Shown piece after piece: positions 1 through 9,900 of a stretch of DNA of 64,000 nucleotides. The DNA comes from Cytobacillus sp. NJ13. Its GTDB lineage: Bacteria; Bacillota; Bacilli; Bacillales; Cytobacillaceae. Position numbers and translations under genes: made by a program. The notes beneath the pieces were generated by a model. That model was not told where the DNA came from, ran no database searches, and was given only the letters and a program-made list of their open reading frames with translations. The stretch's first letter is position 1. Every line of letters starts with the position of its first letter. The stretch covers positions 3,933,501 through 3,997,500 of the forward strand of contig JAUCFP010000006.1 in the NCBI GenBank assembly GCA_030348385.1, written 5' to 3'.

Positions 1-2459
1 AATGGACTGTAAAGGATTCCCAATCAGAGGTTCGTGTTACTTCTAAAGACGTGGCTAACGATCAGGCGCTTGTAAATGTATTAAAATCTTCGCATGAAGA
101 AACGGTTAAATACATTAACAGCCCTGTTGGCGAAACAACTGCACCTATCCACAGCTATTTTGCACGTGTACAGGATGACCCATCTGTACAAATTGTAAGC
201 AATGCACAAAAAGAGTTTGTAGAAAATGTGCTTAAAGGAACAGAATATGAGAACCTTCCTGTGCTATCATCTGCTGCTCCATTTAAAGCAGGCAGAAACG
301 GTGCAAGCGAATATACAAATATCCCTAAAGGTACAATCACCATTAAAAACGTGGCTGACCTTTACAAATACCCTAATACTGTACAAGCAGTTAAATTAAA
401 CGGTGCAGAAGTCAAGGAGTATTTGGAGTGGACCGCTGGAAACTTTAATAAGATTGACCCTTCAAAAACAGAAGAACAAAATCTGATTAACAGTGATTTC
501 GCAGCTTACAACTTTGATACTTTAGATGGAGTAACATATGAAATTGATGTAACTCAGCCGGCTAAATATGATTCAGCTGGAAAAGTTGTGAACGAAGGCG
601 TCAGCCGTATCAAGAATTTGGAATTCAATGGCAAGCCTGTCAATGAAGACCAGGAATTTGTCATTGCAACAAATAACTACCGCGCAGCTATGTCAGTTGT
701 AAATCCTGATGGCAATCGTATCATTTATCAATCTGCTGACGAAAATCGCCAGGTTGTCATGAATTACATTATCAAGAACAAGACAATCAATCCATCTGCT
801 GACCAGAACTGGAAGCTTTCTCCTATCTATGGTGATGTGAATGTTACATTCGAATCGTCCCCAGCAGCAAAAGAAATAGCAGCAAGTACTGAGAATATTG
901 AATATGTTGGTGAAGGAACAAACGGCTTCCACAAGTATGCAGTTAACATGTCAAAACCGTTTGAAGTTCAATTATTGGGAATCAATGACCTTCACGGACA
1001 GCTTGATACCTTTAATGCAAAGCTTGGTGCTGAAGGTGCCGGCGGAATTGAATATTTAGCAGCCTACTTAAAAGAGCGTGAAGCAGCAAATCCTAACACA
1101 TTCATGCTTCATGCAGGGGATGTGGCAGGAGCAAGCTCACCAGTATCTGCATTGCTGCAGGATGAGCCAACGATTAAGCTATTAAATGAAATTGGCTTTG
1201 ATCTAGGAACACTCGGAAACCATGAATTTGACGAGGGCGTTGATGAGATGCTTCGCCTGATCAACGGCGGAAGCCATCCCAAGACAGTTGATGAGTACGG
1301 TGAATTCGAAGGGGCAAGCTTTCCTTACGTAGTTTCTAACGTTGTTGATGAAAAGACTGGTGAGCCAATTCTAGATCCGTATGTCATTAATGAAGTAAAT
1401 GGAGTTAAGATAGGGTTTATTGGTGTGGCTTACTCTGATACGCCTACTATTGTAACTCCAAGCGGTGTTGCTGGCGTGAAGTTTACCGACGAAGTCGAAG
1501 CCATCAACAAGTATGCTAAAGAATTGAAAGACCAAGGCGTAGAATCTATCGTCGTGGTATCTCACAACCCAATTAAATCTGATAATGATGGATCTAACCC
1601 AACGGAAGAGCTTGTAGATATCGCAAAAGCTGTAGACGATGAAGTTGATGTCATGTTCGGCGGCCATAACCATCAGTATGCAAACACTGTTGTTGACGGC
1701 AAGCTGCTTGTACAATCCTTCTCCTATGGAACTGCATTCTCTGATGTAGATCTTACGATTGACCCTGTAACAAAGGACATCATTAAGAAGGAAGCTGAAA
1801 TCGTAACGACTTATCGCGATGGCATTGAGCCAGATACAGAAATTAAAGCGATGCTTGATGTATACATTGAAGACGTTGCTCCGATCTTAAACGAAAAAAT
1901 TGGTACAACAACAACCGGTATCAGCAGAGATGAAAATGCTGACGGCGAGTCTCCGATGGGTAACCTGATTGCTGACTCTATGATTGCTGCAACAGGATCT
2001 GACTTTGCATTCATGAACCCAGGCGGTATCCGTGCAGAAATTGATGCAGGGGAAATCACTTGGAAGGAAGCATTCACTGTACAGCCATTCGGTAACGACC
2101 TTGTAACAATGGATCTGACTGGTGCACAAATTAAAACTTTATTAGAACAGCAATGGGGTTCTAAGCAAAGAATTCTTAAGGTTTCCGGTTTGAAATTCTC
2201 TTATGATACATCGAAAGAAGCTGGCAAGCGCATCGTATCTGTTACAAAAGCGGATGGAACTCCAATCGCAGATACTGAAACATATTCAGTAACGGTTAAC
2301 AACTTCATGGCTGATGGTGGAGATGAATTGCACGTTCTGAAAGAAGGCAAAAACCGCGTAGTCGATGTAGTAGATTTAGAGGCATTAGTTACCTACATTA
2401 AAGACCAAGGCGAAGTGAACCCTGTTACAGAAGGGCGTATTATAAAAGTTAATAAGTAA
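1..2459 (+). CDS. YfkN/CpdB-type nucleotide phosphoesterase, 5' truncated by the window edge
   Basis: The reading frame is open to base 3, so the beginning of the gene lies upstream of the window. What remains is the C-terminal half of a two-module nucleotidase. The first roughly 280 codons form a 5'-nucleotidase C-terminal domain of the 2',3'-cyclic-nucleotide type (VQAVKLNGAEVKEYLEWTAG). A second module follows with a calcineurin-like metallophosphatase (LLGINDLHGQ near base 970, GNHEFDEG near 1220, GGHNHQ near 1660) and its own C-terminal domain (MNPGGIRAEI near 2015). This order matches trifunctional YfkN, a wall-located enzyme that releases phosphate from nucleotides. It ends in VNK with no sortase motif or CWB2 repeat, so its retention at the surface is unexplained. 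Confidence 0.9.
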   Translation, partial: WTVKDSQSEVRVTSKDVANDQALVNVLKSSHEETVKYINSPVGETTAPIHSYFARVQDDPSVQIVSNAQKEFVENVLKGTEYENLPVLSSAAPFKAGRNGASEYTNIPKGTITIKNVADLYKYPNTVQAVKLNGAEVKEYLEWTAGNFNKIDPSKTEEQNLINSDFAAYNFDTLDGVTYEIDVTQPAKYDSAGKVVNEGVSRIKNLEFNGKPVNEDQEFVIATNNYRAAMSVVNPDGNRIIYQSADENRQVVMNYIIKNKTINPSADQNWKLSPIYGDVNVTFESSPAAKEIAASTENIEYVGEGTNGFHKYAVNMSKPFEVQLLGINDLHGQLDTFNAKLGAEGAGGIEYLAAYLKEREAANPNTFMLHAGDVAGASSPVSALLQDEPTIKLLNEIGFDLGTLGNHEFDEGVDEMLRLINGGSHPKTVDEYGEFEGASFPYVVSNVVDEKTGEPILDPYVINEVNGVKIGFIGVAYSDTPTIVTPSGVAGVKFTDEVEAINKYAKELKDQGVESIVVVSHNPIKSDNDGSNPTEELVDIAKAVDDEVDVMFGGHNHQYANTVVDGKLLVQSFSYGTAFSDVDLTIDPVTKDIIKKEAEIVTTYRDGIEPDTEIKAMLDVYIEDVAPILNEKIGTTTTGISRDENADGESPMGNLIADSMIAATGSDFAFMNPGGIRAEIDAGEITWKEAFTVQPFGNDLVTMDLTGAQIKTLLEQQWGSKQRILKVSGLKFSYDTSKEAGKRIVSVTKADGTPIADTETYSVTVNNFMADGGDELHVLKEGKNRVVDVVDLEALVTYIKDQGEVNPVTEGRIIKVNK

Positions 2460-2466
2460 TTAAAGT

Positions 2467-2500
2467 AAAGGCAGGCTCAATAGTTGAGTCTGTCTTTATT
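2467..2500 (+). terminator. Intrinsic terminator after the nucleotidase gene
   Basis: A 14-bp stem (AAAGGCAGGCTCAA with its partner, including G-T pairs) closes a three-base loop and is followed by a short T-rich tail. It starts eight bases after the stop codon. Confidence 0.8.
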
Positions 2501-2676
2501 GCATTTTGTGAGGTGATTTAACGCTAAAGTGTCATCTTGATTCAAGTTGGTATATTTTAATTGTCAAGGAAGAATTTTGTCGAAAAATATATTCTGTCAT
2601 CACTAGAAATCTATCTATCAATTTACATTATTCCGCTCTATAATAACTCTTGATATTGAACCATTAGGAGGAAATC

Positions 2677-3639
2677 ATGAAAAAGGCTATCATTCTATCT
2701 GCGTTATTAACACTGGCATTACCTTTTGGACAAGCGAAGGCAGAAGATGCACCAACCCATCGCATCTCAGGCAAAGACCGTTACGAAACGGCAGTAAATA
2801 TCTCTGCTGAAGGCTGGGACACGTCCGCAGTTGCTGTGTTGGCTACAGGAAAAGATTTTCCAGATGCATTAAGTGCGACACCTCTTGCTTATAAATATGG
2901 TGCACCACTCCTTTTAACACCAGCCAGCTCATTGCCGGATAGTGTAAAGAATGAATTAAAGCGCCTTAAGGTTACAACGGTATATTTAATTGGAGGGAAG
3001 TCCGTTATTTCTGAAAATATAGAGAAAGAGCTTAACAGCTTAGGGATCTCATCAATAACTAGACTAAGTGGTGCAGATCGCTATGAAACATCTGTAAAAG
3101 TTGCCAAACAGCTAGGGAACCCAGAAAGTGTTGTGGTCGCGACCGGGGAAGGTTTTCCGGATGCACTATCAATTGCTCCAATAGCGGCACAATTAGAAAT
3201 GCCAATTCTCTTAACCAAAAAAAATTCGGTTCCGTCTTCAGTAAGTCAGTTTGTTAATTCAGAACAGCCGGTGGAGTCTTTTGTTATAGGCGGTACGGGA
3301 GTCATTAGTGCACAAGTGGCTAGTGCATTTCCAATGCCGGAACGTATCAGCGGGGTAAACCGTTATGCAACAAACAGCAAAGTCATTCAGTATTTTGAAG
3401 ATGCGATTGATATGGATTTACCAGTGATTGCAACAGGTGAAAATTATCCGGATGCACTGGCTGGATCAGCCTTTGCTGCCGCTACCTGGAATCCAGTAAT
3501 CTTAACCCACCCAACTAAACCGCACCAAACAACAATTGATACGGTCCAGGCATATTCTGATTATGCCGAGCTTTATTATGTACTGGGCGGTAATAAAGTT
3601 GTGACTGACCAAGCGGTAAATACTTTGTTGCAGAAGTAA
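2677..3639 (+). CDS. Secreted protein made of three CWB2 repeats
   Basis: This 320-residue protein has a typical signal peptide (MKKAIILSALLTLALPFGQAKA) and then nothing but three cell-wall-binding repeat 2 domains. Each carries the RISGxxRYET start, a YPDALA-like central motif and a hydrophobic LIGG or VIGG strand. Known CWB2 triplets (Clostridioides difficile Cwp proteins) bind an anionic wall polymer non-covalently. With no other domain it could be a minimal wall coat or a competitor for binding sites; that is inference. The start is set by TAGGAGGAAATC just before the ATG. It is a single-gene unit between two terminators. Confidence 0.88.
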   Translation: MKKAIILSALLTLALPFGQAKAEDAPTHRISGKDRYETAVNISAEGWDTSAVAVLATGKDFPDALSATPLAYKYGAPLLLTPASSLPDSVKNELKRLKVTTVYLIGGKSVISENIEKELNSLGISSITRLSGADRYETSVKVAKQLGNPESVVVATGEGFPDALSIAPIAAQLEMPILLTKKNSVPSSVSQFVNSEQPVESFVIGGTGVISAQVASAFPMPERISGVNRYATNSKVIQYFEDAIDMDLPVIATGENYPDALAGSAFAAATWNPVILTHPTKPHQTTIDTVQAYSDYAELYYVLGGNKVVTDQAVNTLLQK

Positions 3640-3678
3640 GGAACTCCAGTTTTTATTAAATGTTCTTCCAGCATGTGT

Positions 3679-3728
3679 AACGAAAAAGCATACCGGTACA
3701 AACGTGCAGGTATGCTTCTTTTTCGTTT
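3679..3728 (+). terminator. Intrinsic terminator after the first CWB2 gene
   Basis: Arms AACGAAAAAGCATACC and its near-complement GGTATGCTTCTTTTTCGTT flank a 14-base loop. The T-rich descending arm would act as the release tract. Confidence 0.7.
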
Positions 3729-3849
3729 GCTGACGACACTTCAAAACTTTGTGAGAAGAATCTGTTTTGAAAATTTTAAATGAACTGCTGAAACTAGTGT
3801 TTTTAAAGAATAAGTTATATAGCAGTTTCAGCAAAATGGAGGCAAACTT

Positions 3850-5247
3850 GTGAAAAAAGGTATTGTGTTTTTAGCTGCTCTCGTTCTGCTATCCTCTACT
3901 CTCTTCTCAATTCCAGCATCAGCAAACAATGGTTTTGAAGAGATGAAATCCAAGCTTCAAGTTGAAGATGAGTATCCAGATATTACGGAGCAAGAACCCA
4001 ATGATTATTTTACCGAAGCAAATTCAATCGCTTTGGAAGATAACGTTACGGGTACGATGAGTCCGGAAGATTGGGACATGTACAAGATTACCATCCCTAA
4101 AAAAGGCGGGTTTCTCCTTGCTGGGGAAGTGTTAGAAGCTTTCACAAGTATGACTGGTCAAATTAGTGTTGTCATCTATAAGGAAAATGCTGATGGAACC
4201 AGGGAGGATATAACGGAAGTGAGAAGCTCCTTTGATGAAGAAGGCGGTTTTTATGCTGAGGCTATTCTAGAACCCGGCACATATTATTTACAGTTAACCG
4301 ACAACTATGAAATTACTAGAGGCGAAAAATATACGTTCACCACCATGCTATTCGAACCGGAAGTATACAGGATTTCCGGTAAAGATCGCTATGAAACAGC
4401 TGTAAATGTGGCATACGAAGGGTGGCAGTATACTGGTGCTAATGAAATATTACTGGCAACTGGTACAGACTTTCCGGATGCATTAGCAGCTGCGCCACTT
4501 GGCCACTATTTAGATGCCCCTATTTTACTGACTAAAAATAATTCGCTGCCAGAATCGGTTATTCAGGCCATTCGTGAACTGGGTGTATCGAAAGTAACGA
4601 TTATTGGAGGTACCGGCGTCGTATCCCAGGGGATTGAGACCTATCTCAAGAATACGCTTGGATTAACGGTTGAACGCATTTCTGGAAGCACAAGATATGA
4701 TACGGCAGTTAAAATTGCAAATAAATTACCTATACAAGAGTCAGCTATTGTGGTTTCCGGACAAAATTATCCGGATGCATTATCGATTGGGCCATATGCT
4801 GCTATTACTGGCATGCCAATCTTATTATCTCAGTCTAATACACTTCCGTCTGCAACTGCAGCTCAAGTAAAAAAATATAACAATACATTTGTTATAGGCG
4901 GAACAGGTGCCGTTTCAGAAAATGTTCGTAAACAGTTACCTAGCCCTGTTCGAGTCAGCGGAAAAAACCGCTATGAGACATCAGTGAATGTATCAAAATA
5001 TTTCTACTCAGCTGGAATTGACTCTGCATTTGTGACAACAGGAAGTAATTTTGCAGACGCACTAACGGGCTCTGTATTGGCAGGATATTATGTTGAGCCT
5101 ATAGTGTTAACAACACCAAATACACTTCACCCAGCTGCAAAAGAACACTTTGTTGATGAACAAGTCCTGTGGTACACCATTATTGGCGGCAAAGGTGCAG
5201 TGAGCCTTGATGTTGAAGATGAAATTTGGTCACTCATTCAACAATAA
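3850..5247 (+). CDS. Secreted pre-peptidase C-terminal-like domain plus three CWB2 repeats
   Basis: The 465-residue protein starts at GTG, eight bases after GGAGG. A signal peptide ending near SASA (residues 1-25) precedes a beta-rich module (about 45-170) opening with EQEPNDYFTEANSIAL and containing PGTYYLQL. These are hallmarks of bacterial pre-peptidase C-terminal (PPC) domains, often found on secreted peptidases. Three CWB2 domains follow from about residue 175. No catalytic domain is visible, so it may be a binding or structural surface protein. It is downstream of another CWB2 protein but has its own terminators on both sides. Confidence 0.85.
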   Translation: MKKGIVFLAALVLLSSTLFSIPASANNGFEEMKSKLQVEDEYPDITEQEPNDYFTEANSIALEDNVTGTMSPEDWDMYKITIPKKGGFLLAGEVLEAFTSMTGQISVVIYKENADGTREDITEVRSSFDEEGGFYAEAILEPGTYYLQLTDNYEITRGEKYTFTTMLFEPEVYRISGKDRYETAVNVAYEGWQYTGANEILLATGTDFPDALAAAPLGHYLDAPILLTKNNSLPESVIQAIRELGVSKVTIIGGTGVVSQGIETYLKNTLGLTVERISGSTRYDTAVKIANKLPIQESAIVVSGQNYPDALSIGPYAAITGMPILLSQSNTLPSATAAQVKKYNNTFVIGGTGAVSENVRKQLPSPVRVSGKNRYETSVNVSKYFYSAGIDSAFVTTGSNFADALTGSVLAGYYVEPIVLTTPNTLHPAAKEHFVDEQVLWYTIIGGKGAVSLDVEDEIWSLIQQ

Positions 5248-5253
5248 CTTTGA

Positions 5254-5284
5254 AAAGAGACAGGGAAGCTCCTGTCTCTTTTTG
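5254..5284 (+). terminator. Intrinsic terminator after the PPC-CWB2 gene
   Basis: AAAGAGACAGG and CCTGTCTCTTT arms surround a GAAGCT-type loop and run into five T residues, starting seven bases after the stop codon. Confidence 0.85.
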
Positions 5285-5341
5285 CGTAGAAGTATTTTTA
5301 TATAAATGTCTTGTTTATTTGAATTAGACTCTTACACCTGT

Positions 5342-5608
5342 TCACTGAAAATCTTGATTTTCGGAACTGCTGTCCTTTAAAAACAGAGATATTAAAGCAA
5401 CTATAAAAAATGCAATAGCCAATGAGGAAGAAAAGGCAGAGGAATCAGGTAATAAAGCCTTTCCTGCCGCGAATGATAAAACTCCCATTAATAAATAGGA
5501 TAAAAAGTTTACAGTTTTAGTATTTTTGATTCTTAAAGTGTGTTTCAATACCTCTATTAAGGTTATAGAACCAAAAATAATGAATAAGTTTAGCAGTATA
5601 TCTGTCAC
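5342..5608 (-). CDS. Small membrane protein, unknown function
   Basis: This 88-residue protein starts at GTG, preceded on the minus strand by AAGGGGATTAGGA. It has three likely hydrophobic segments (about residues 3-20, 35-52 and 60-80) and a short acidic tail (KDSSSENQDFQ). I recognise no family. It lies convergent to the preceding CWB2 gene and in the same direction as the next membrane-protein gene, about 100 bases away, so the two may be co-transcribed. Another start within the first ten codons cannot be excluded. Confidence 0.6.
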   Translation of the reverse strand: MTDILLNLFIIFGSITLIEVLKHTLRIKNTKTVNFLSYLLMGVLSFAAGKALLPDSSAFSSSLAIAFFIVALISLFLKDSSSENQDFQ

Positions 5609-5708
5609 TCCTAATCCCCTTAAATGAACATTACAAGCAGCTGATTATTTCTCTTCCGCAGCCTCAGCTCTTCATTTTGTCATGTAAATGGTAATGGATG
5701 ATACTCCA

Positions 5709-6221
5709 TTATGTTTCCCTCCATTTTCTCCTTGTCACTTCATCTATTAAAAAGAAGATGATTGAACATATTACAGCAAAAATGCAAAAGAAAGGTTCAA
5801 TAAAGCAGGTGAAAAATCCCAAGCCAATATGAATGAAAGCAGATATCCATGCTCGGTATACACTGAAACTTCCAGAAATAAGTTCTGCAATAATGGAGGC
5901 GGGTATTCCATAACAAAAAATGCCTAGTGAGCACATGAAAAAAATAAATAGAAAGTCAAAGAACATTGTAAACTCAAGTGAGAATGTTTCAAAAATGGGT
6001 TCAACACTAAGTCCAAATGAAAAAACAAGTGAAGTGTACAAAGCTACTCTAATTTTTCTGAGTTTGTTTTCAAACATGATCTCTCTGGCTGCTGGGATTA
6101 GAAAAGATATTGAAAATATGGCGAGTATCAATTTTATTATTCCAGGAATAATAGAAACATATATGATGAATAAGACAAAGATTACAGTGAGGCTTGGAAT
6201 TATATTATTAGCACTTAGCAA
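5709..6221 (-). CDS. Membrane protein with four or five helices, unknown function
   Basis: The open frame encodes about 170 residues, mostly hydrophobic, with charged KLRKIR and EVTRRKWRE stretches at predicted membrane edges. The only upstream start in frame is TTG at 6221, and no good ribosome binding site precedes it, so the N-terminus is uncertain; the gene may even be a remnant. I recognise no family. It lies just downstream (minus strand) of the sortase gene and could be its last operon partner. Confidence 0.45.
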   Translation of the reverse strand: MLSANNIIPSLTVIFVLFIIYVSIIPGIIKLILAIFSISFLIPAAREIMFENKLRKIRVALYTSLVFSFGLSVEPIFETFSLEFTMFFDFLFIFFMCSLGIFCYGIPASIIAELISGSFSVYRAWISAFIHIGLGFFTCFIEPFFCIFAVICSIIFFLIDEVTRRKWRET

Positions 6222-6269
6222 ATCCAGTTTCAGCCTTTCTTATATATGTTAGTAATAAAATTTCCGTTT

Positions 6270-6821
6270 CTAATTTATTGGCCGGGCATAAAAGATAAAC
6301 CGCTCTGGAGCGTCCCCGATAAAGTTAAAAGGGTAGCAGGTAGTGACAGTCAGTACCTCTTCGGGAGACGTGCTTTTAATAATACTAAGATCGTCCGCAT
6401 CAAGGATCTTCGTATCATATATTTCATAAGAAAAGTCCCCATACGACAATTTCACTGTAAAGATGTCCCCGACCTTAAGCTGGTCAAATTTCCGAAAGAC
6501 CGTGTCCCTGTGACCTGAAAGCACAATTTGGTCTTTTTGGCCAGGAAATGCCGTCCCGGTATAATGCCCTACCCCAGCCTCAAGCTGATCATTATCTGTA
6601 CCTTCGATGATGGGGATATCCTTATTAATTTTAGGAACCGAAAGAAGTCCGATCGTTTCGTTTTGTTCAAATATTAGCTTCTTTTCTGTATCTTCATTCA
6701 GCATTTTAACCGCTGCCTCTTTTCTTTCCTCAACCTGAATTTTGGAATCTCTTATCTCAAACAATGAATAAACCGTAATGGCTGCTCCAAGCAATAGAAG
6801 CAAATAAATAAGCGTTTTCAT
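6270..6821 (-). CDS. Class D sortase
   Basis: This 183-residue transpeptidase has an N-terminal membrane anchor (residues 4-20). The sortase fold contains His104 in LSGHRDT, Cys162 in TVTTCYPF and Arg174 in APERFIFYA, the complete His-Cys-Arg set. Length, N-terminal anchor and the TVTTCYPF motif fit class D enzymes (Bacillus YhcS or B. anthracis SrtC type), which favour LPNTA or LPDTS-like signals. The divergent gene 138 bases away encodes a large protein ending in LPNTA, making it the obvious substrate. The enzyme would join that protein covalently to peptidoglycan on the outer face of the membrane. The ATG start follows a GGGGGAAGGC stretch on the minus strand. Confidence 0.92.
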   Translation of the reverse strand: MKTLIYLLLLLGAAITVYSLFEIRDSKIQVEERKEAAVKMLNEDTEKKLIFEQNETIGLLSVPKINKDIPIIEGTDNDQLEAGVGHYTGTAFPGQKDQIVLSGHRDTVFRKFDQLKVGDIFTVKLSYGDFSYEIYDTKILDADDLSIIKSTSPEEVLTVTTCYPFNFIGDAPERFIFYARPIN

Positions 6822-6861
6822 GCCTTCCCCCTTATTGTCGAAAAACGGCTAAAAATAAAGA

Positions 6862-6889
6862 TTTACTTTTATTTAGTTACCATTATAAT
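6862..6889 (+). promoter_or_regulatory. Candidate sigma-A promoter of the LPNTA protein gene
   Basis: TTTACT at 6862-6867 and a perfect TATAAT at 6884-6889 are separated by 16 bases, about 70 bases before the start codon. It is in the intergenic region shared with the divergent sortase. Confidence 0.45.
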
Positions 6890-6959
6890 TATCTTAATTG
6901 TATAATTCTAGCAAATTCTAGTAAATATTAACTATTAATTTCCAAGAAGGAGCAAGCGA

Positions 6960-9900
6960 ATGAAGAAAAGAAAAAGCTGGTTTAACATTGCAGTGGTTAT
7001 GGGGATTATTTTCTCCCTTTTTAGTCCAATTTCACAGACACATGGACTGACAACTGCAGCTGCCATGATTGATTTGGCGGACCCTGTGGTGGAGGATGGA
7101 AAGGTATCGTTAACCTGGAAAACAATATTATCTGTCCAGGATCAAAGCCCGGAAACCTATAAGATTATTAAAAACGATGAAATCCTGGATGTCGAGCCAA
7201 CTTTGATATCCAATGAAACCCTGGGGGAAAATGTCATTAAAACATATGAGTATATGGACCAGGCTGCAGCAGAAGAGCAGGTATATGTTTACTCTATTAA
7301 GTGCCAACAGGGTGATGTGGAGTTAACAAGTGCTGCAAAAACAGTATCGGTATACATAGAGGACAACCAATCCTCACAAGAAGAAAGTAAAGAGCCTGCG
7401 GAACAGGCAACAGAAGAAAGAGCTGAAGCTGCCAAGCCTTCAGAAGGCAGCCAGGAGCAGCCGGCGTCTGAACAGGGTTCCGTTCCAGCCGAAGAACCAG
7501 CTGCTATTAATGCTGAAGAGGTTATCCTGGATAACCCTAATCTTGAGAAAATCATCCGCGAGCAGCTTCCTAAACCAGAAGGCGCCCTTTTAAAAGAAGA
7601 TCTGGAAAAGTTAACTTTTCTGAATGTAAATGACCGATTTGGAGATGTTGATAGTTTAAAAGGATTAGAGCTTGCAGTTAATCTGCAGCATTTAATAATT
7701 GAAGATGTATCTATATCAGTTATAAGCGTCCTTGAGAACTTAACAAACCTCACTGAATTAAAACTAAATTCATTGCCTTTGGAGAATATTGATAGTCTGC
7801 TAATGCTTCCGCTTCTGGAAAGAGTTCAAATAGGGAATCTGAAGATGGACCTAGGTCTATCAGAAGTTCTAAGGGATTTATCCCTTAGAGGTACTCAGAT
7901 TGAGGTTTTGGATGACAGTAAATCGTTTCTTTTAAATGTCTATCGGATTACCGAATCCTCTGCCCAAGTTTCATGGGGGATGTACGGGTCAGGAAAAGTA
8001 GACAAATACACTTTAACTGTTAACGGGGAAATCATTGCCACAGTAGATGGTGATGTATATGAACACCAATTAACGGGGCTGAAGCCATCAACCTCCTACA
8101 ATATTAAAGTAAGCGCTTTAAGTGCCGGAAGTGTTGTGGCAGAAAATGAATATTCCTTTAAAACGCTGCCTTCTCCGCTGGGAGAAAAGGTGAAAATACC
8201 GGACTCTAATCTTGAAGCAGCCATCAAGGAAGAGCTTGGCCTTGATCGAGAACTTTACACGAGTGACATGGAAAGATTAACGGCTCTCTTTGCTCCGGGA
8301 ATGGAAATTGAAACACTTGATGGTTTGGAGCATGCCGTGAATTTGGACCATCTGGTTATTTTTGATAACAGAGTAGAGGATTTAACTCCTCTTAAGAATC
8401 TAACAAAGCTTGTCATCCTGGATATTGGCGATAACCCTGTTTCAGATTCTTCCATTATTAAGAATCTGATGAAGTTAGCCAACCTGGATGTATCTTACAC
8501 AGGATTTGAAGACTTTACTTTCTTAAAAGAACTTCCAAGTCTTCAAACGGTTTATCTTTATGGAAACCTTCAGATTGAGGACCATGCTCCATCAATAGAG
8601 GCACTTGAGTATCTGCGTTCAAAAGGTGTGGAAGTGAATTACGATTTTGACGAGAATGTGAATATGGAAATCTATACTGATTTTGTGAATGAATCGAAAA
8701 TCGGAATCTCCTGGGACTATTGGACAGAGGAAGAGGATGATTACTCCTATCCTGATCAATATGTGCTTTCTGTGGACGGTGTGGAAAAAGAAATATCAGG
8801 CGAAACAAACTCAGAAATTTTGACTGGCCTGAAGCCGGAGACAGAGTATAGCTTTAAAGTAAAAGCTTATCAGGAAGGGAAATTAATCGGAAAGGCAGCG
8901 TTGACTGTAAAAACAGCACAGCTGCCAAGTGGAGAGGTTATTCATTTCACGGATAAGAAGCTGGAAAAGGCATTGAAGGAGCGGCTTGGGCTGGATCGTG
9001 ATATCCAGGAAAGTGACATGCTCTCGCTGATTTCGATAGACTTATCATCCGCTGGAATTAAGGACCTATCCGGCCTGGAGAAAGCGGTCAATCTGGAGGA
9101 ACTGTCTCTTTGGGATAATAACATCAAAGACTTATCCCCATTAGGCGGCCTAACACACTTAATGAGTCTGGATTTAGATGGAAATCCGATTACAGACCTT
9201 AAACCGTTAACAGGATTATCTAATCTGCATGCACTGTTTCTTTCCAATACAGGAATTAAAGATTTTTCCAGCTTAAATAACCTATCCGGCTTAATGTATT
9301 TGACACTCTCAAATAACGGCATTGAAAGTATTCCGGATTTATCCGGGCTGAAAAGCCTCGAAATATTGGAGCTTAGCAGCAATAACATAACCTCTCTTAA
9401 GGGGCTTGAAGGACTTTCAAACCTGATGATGCTGACCATTGAAAGCAATCCGGTTTCCGACTTTTCAGCACTGTCTAAAATGAAGCTGCTTTATTTGGAT
9501 GCTTCTTATACAGATATGCAAAACCTTAAGTGGGCTGCAGATTTAACCCAATTAGAGGGCCTTGCAGTTGCTGGAAACAATCTCAACGATATCTCACCAC
9601 TGAAGAATTTGAAAAACTTATCCATGCTTATGGCAAACGATAATCAGATTAGTGATATTCGTGTACTTCTTGAGCTTGAAAGATTAGAATATGTAACTTT
9701 ATTCAACAATGAGGGACTCGATCTATCGGAAGGCTCCGAAGCAATGAAAATCATTGAACAGCTGCTGGCAAAGGGGGTTTTTGTCGAATACGAAAGCATT
9801 ACTGAAGGAATGCTTTATATTGACTCCATAGCTTCAACAAGCAATACCATTGATGTCTCCTGGACATATGAAGGGGAAGAGGGGATTGAGGAGTATAAGC

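Noticed and set aside
2677..5247. N-acetylmuramoyl-L-alanine amidase function for the first CWB2 proteins, by analogy with LytB/CwlB modifiers
   Set aside because: Only CWB2 repeats and a PPC-like domain are present; no amidase catalytic domain is visible.
6246..6518. A 90-residue plus-strand gene overlapping the sortase
   Set aside because: It is antisense to the catalytic part of the sortase and has no ribosome binding site or protein-like composition.
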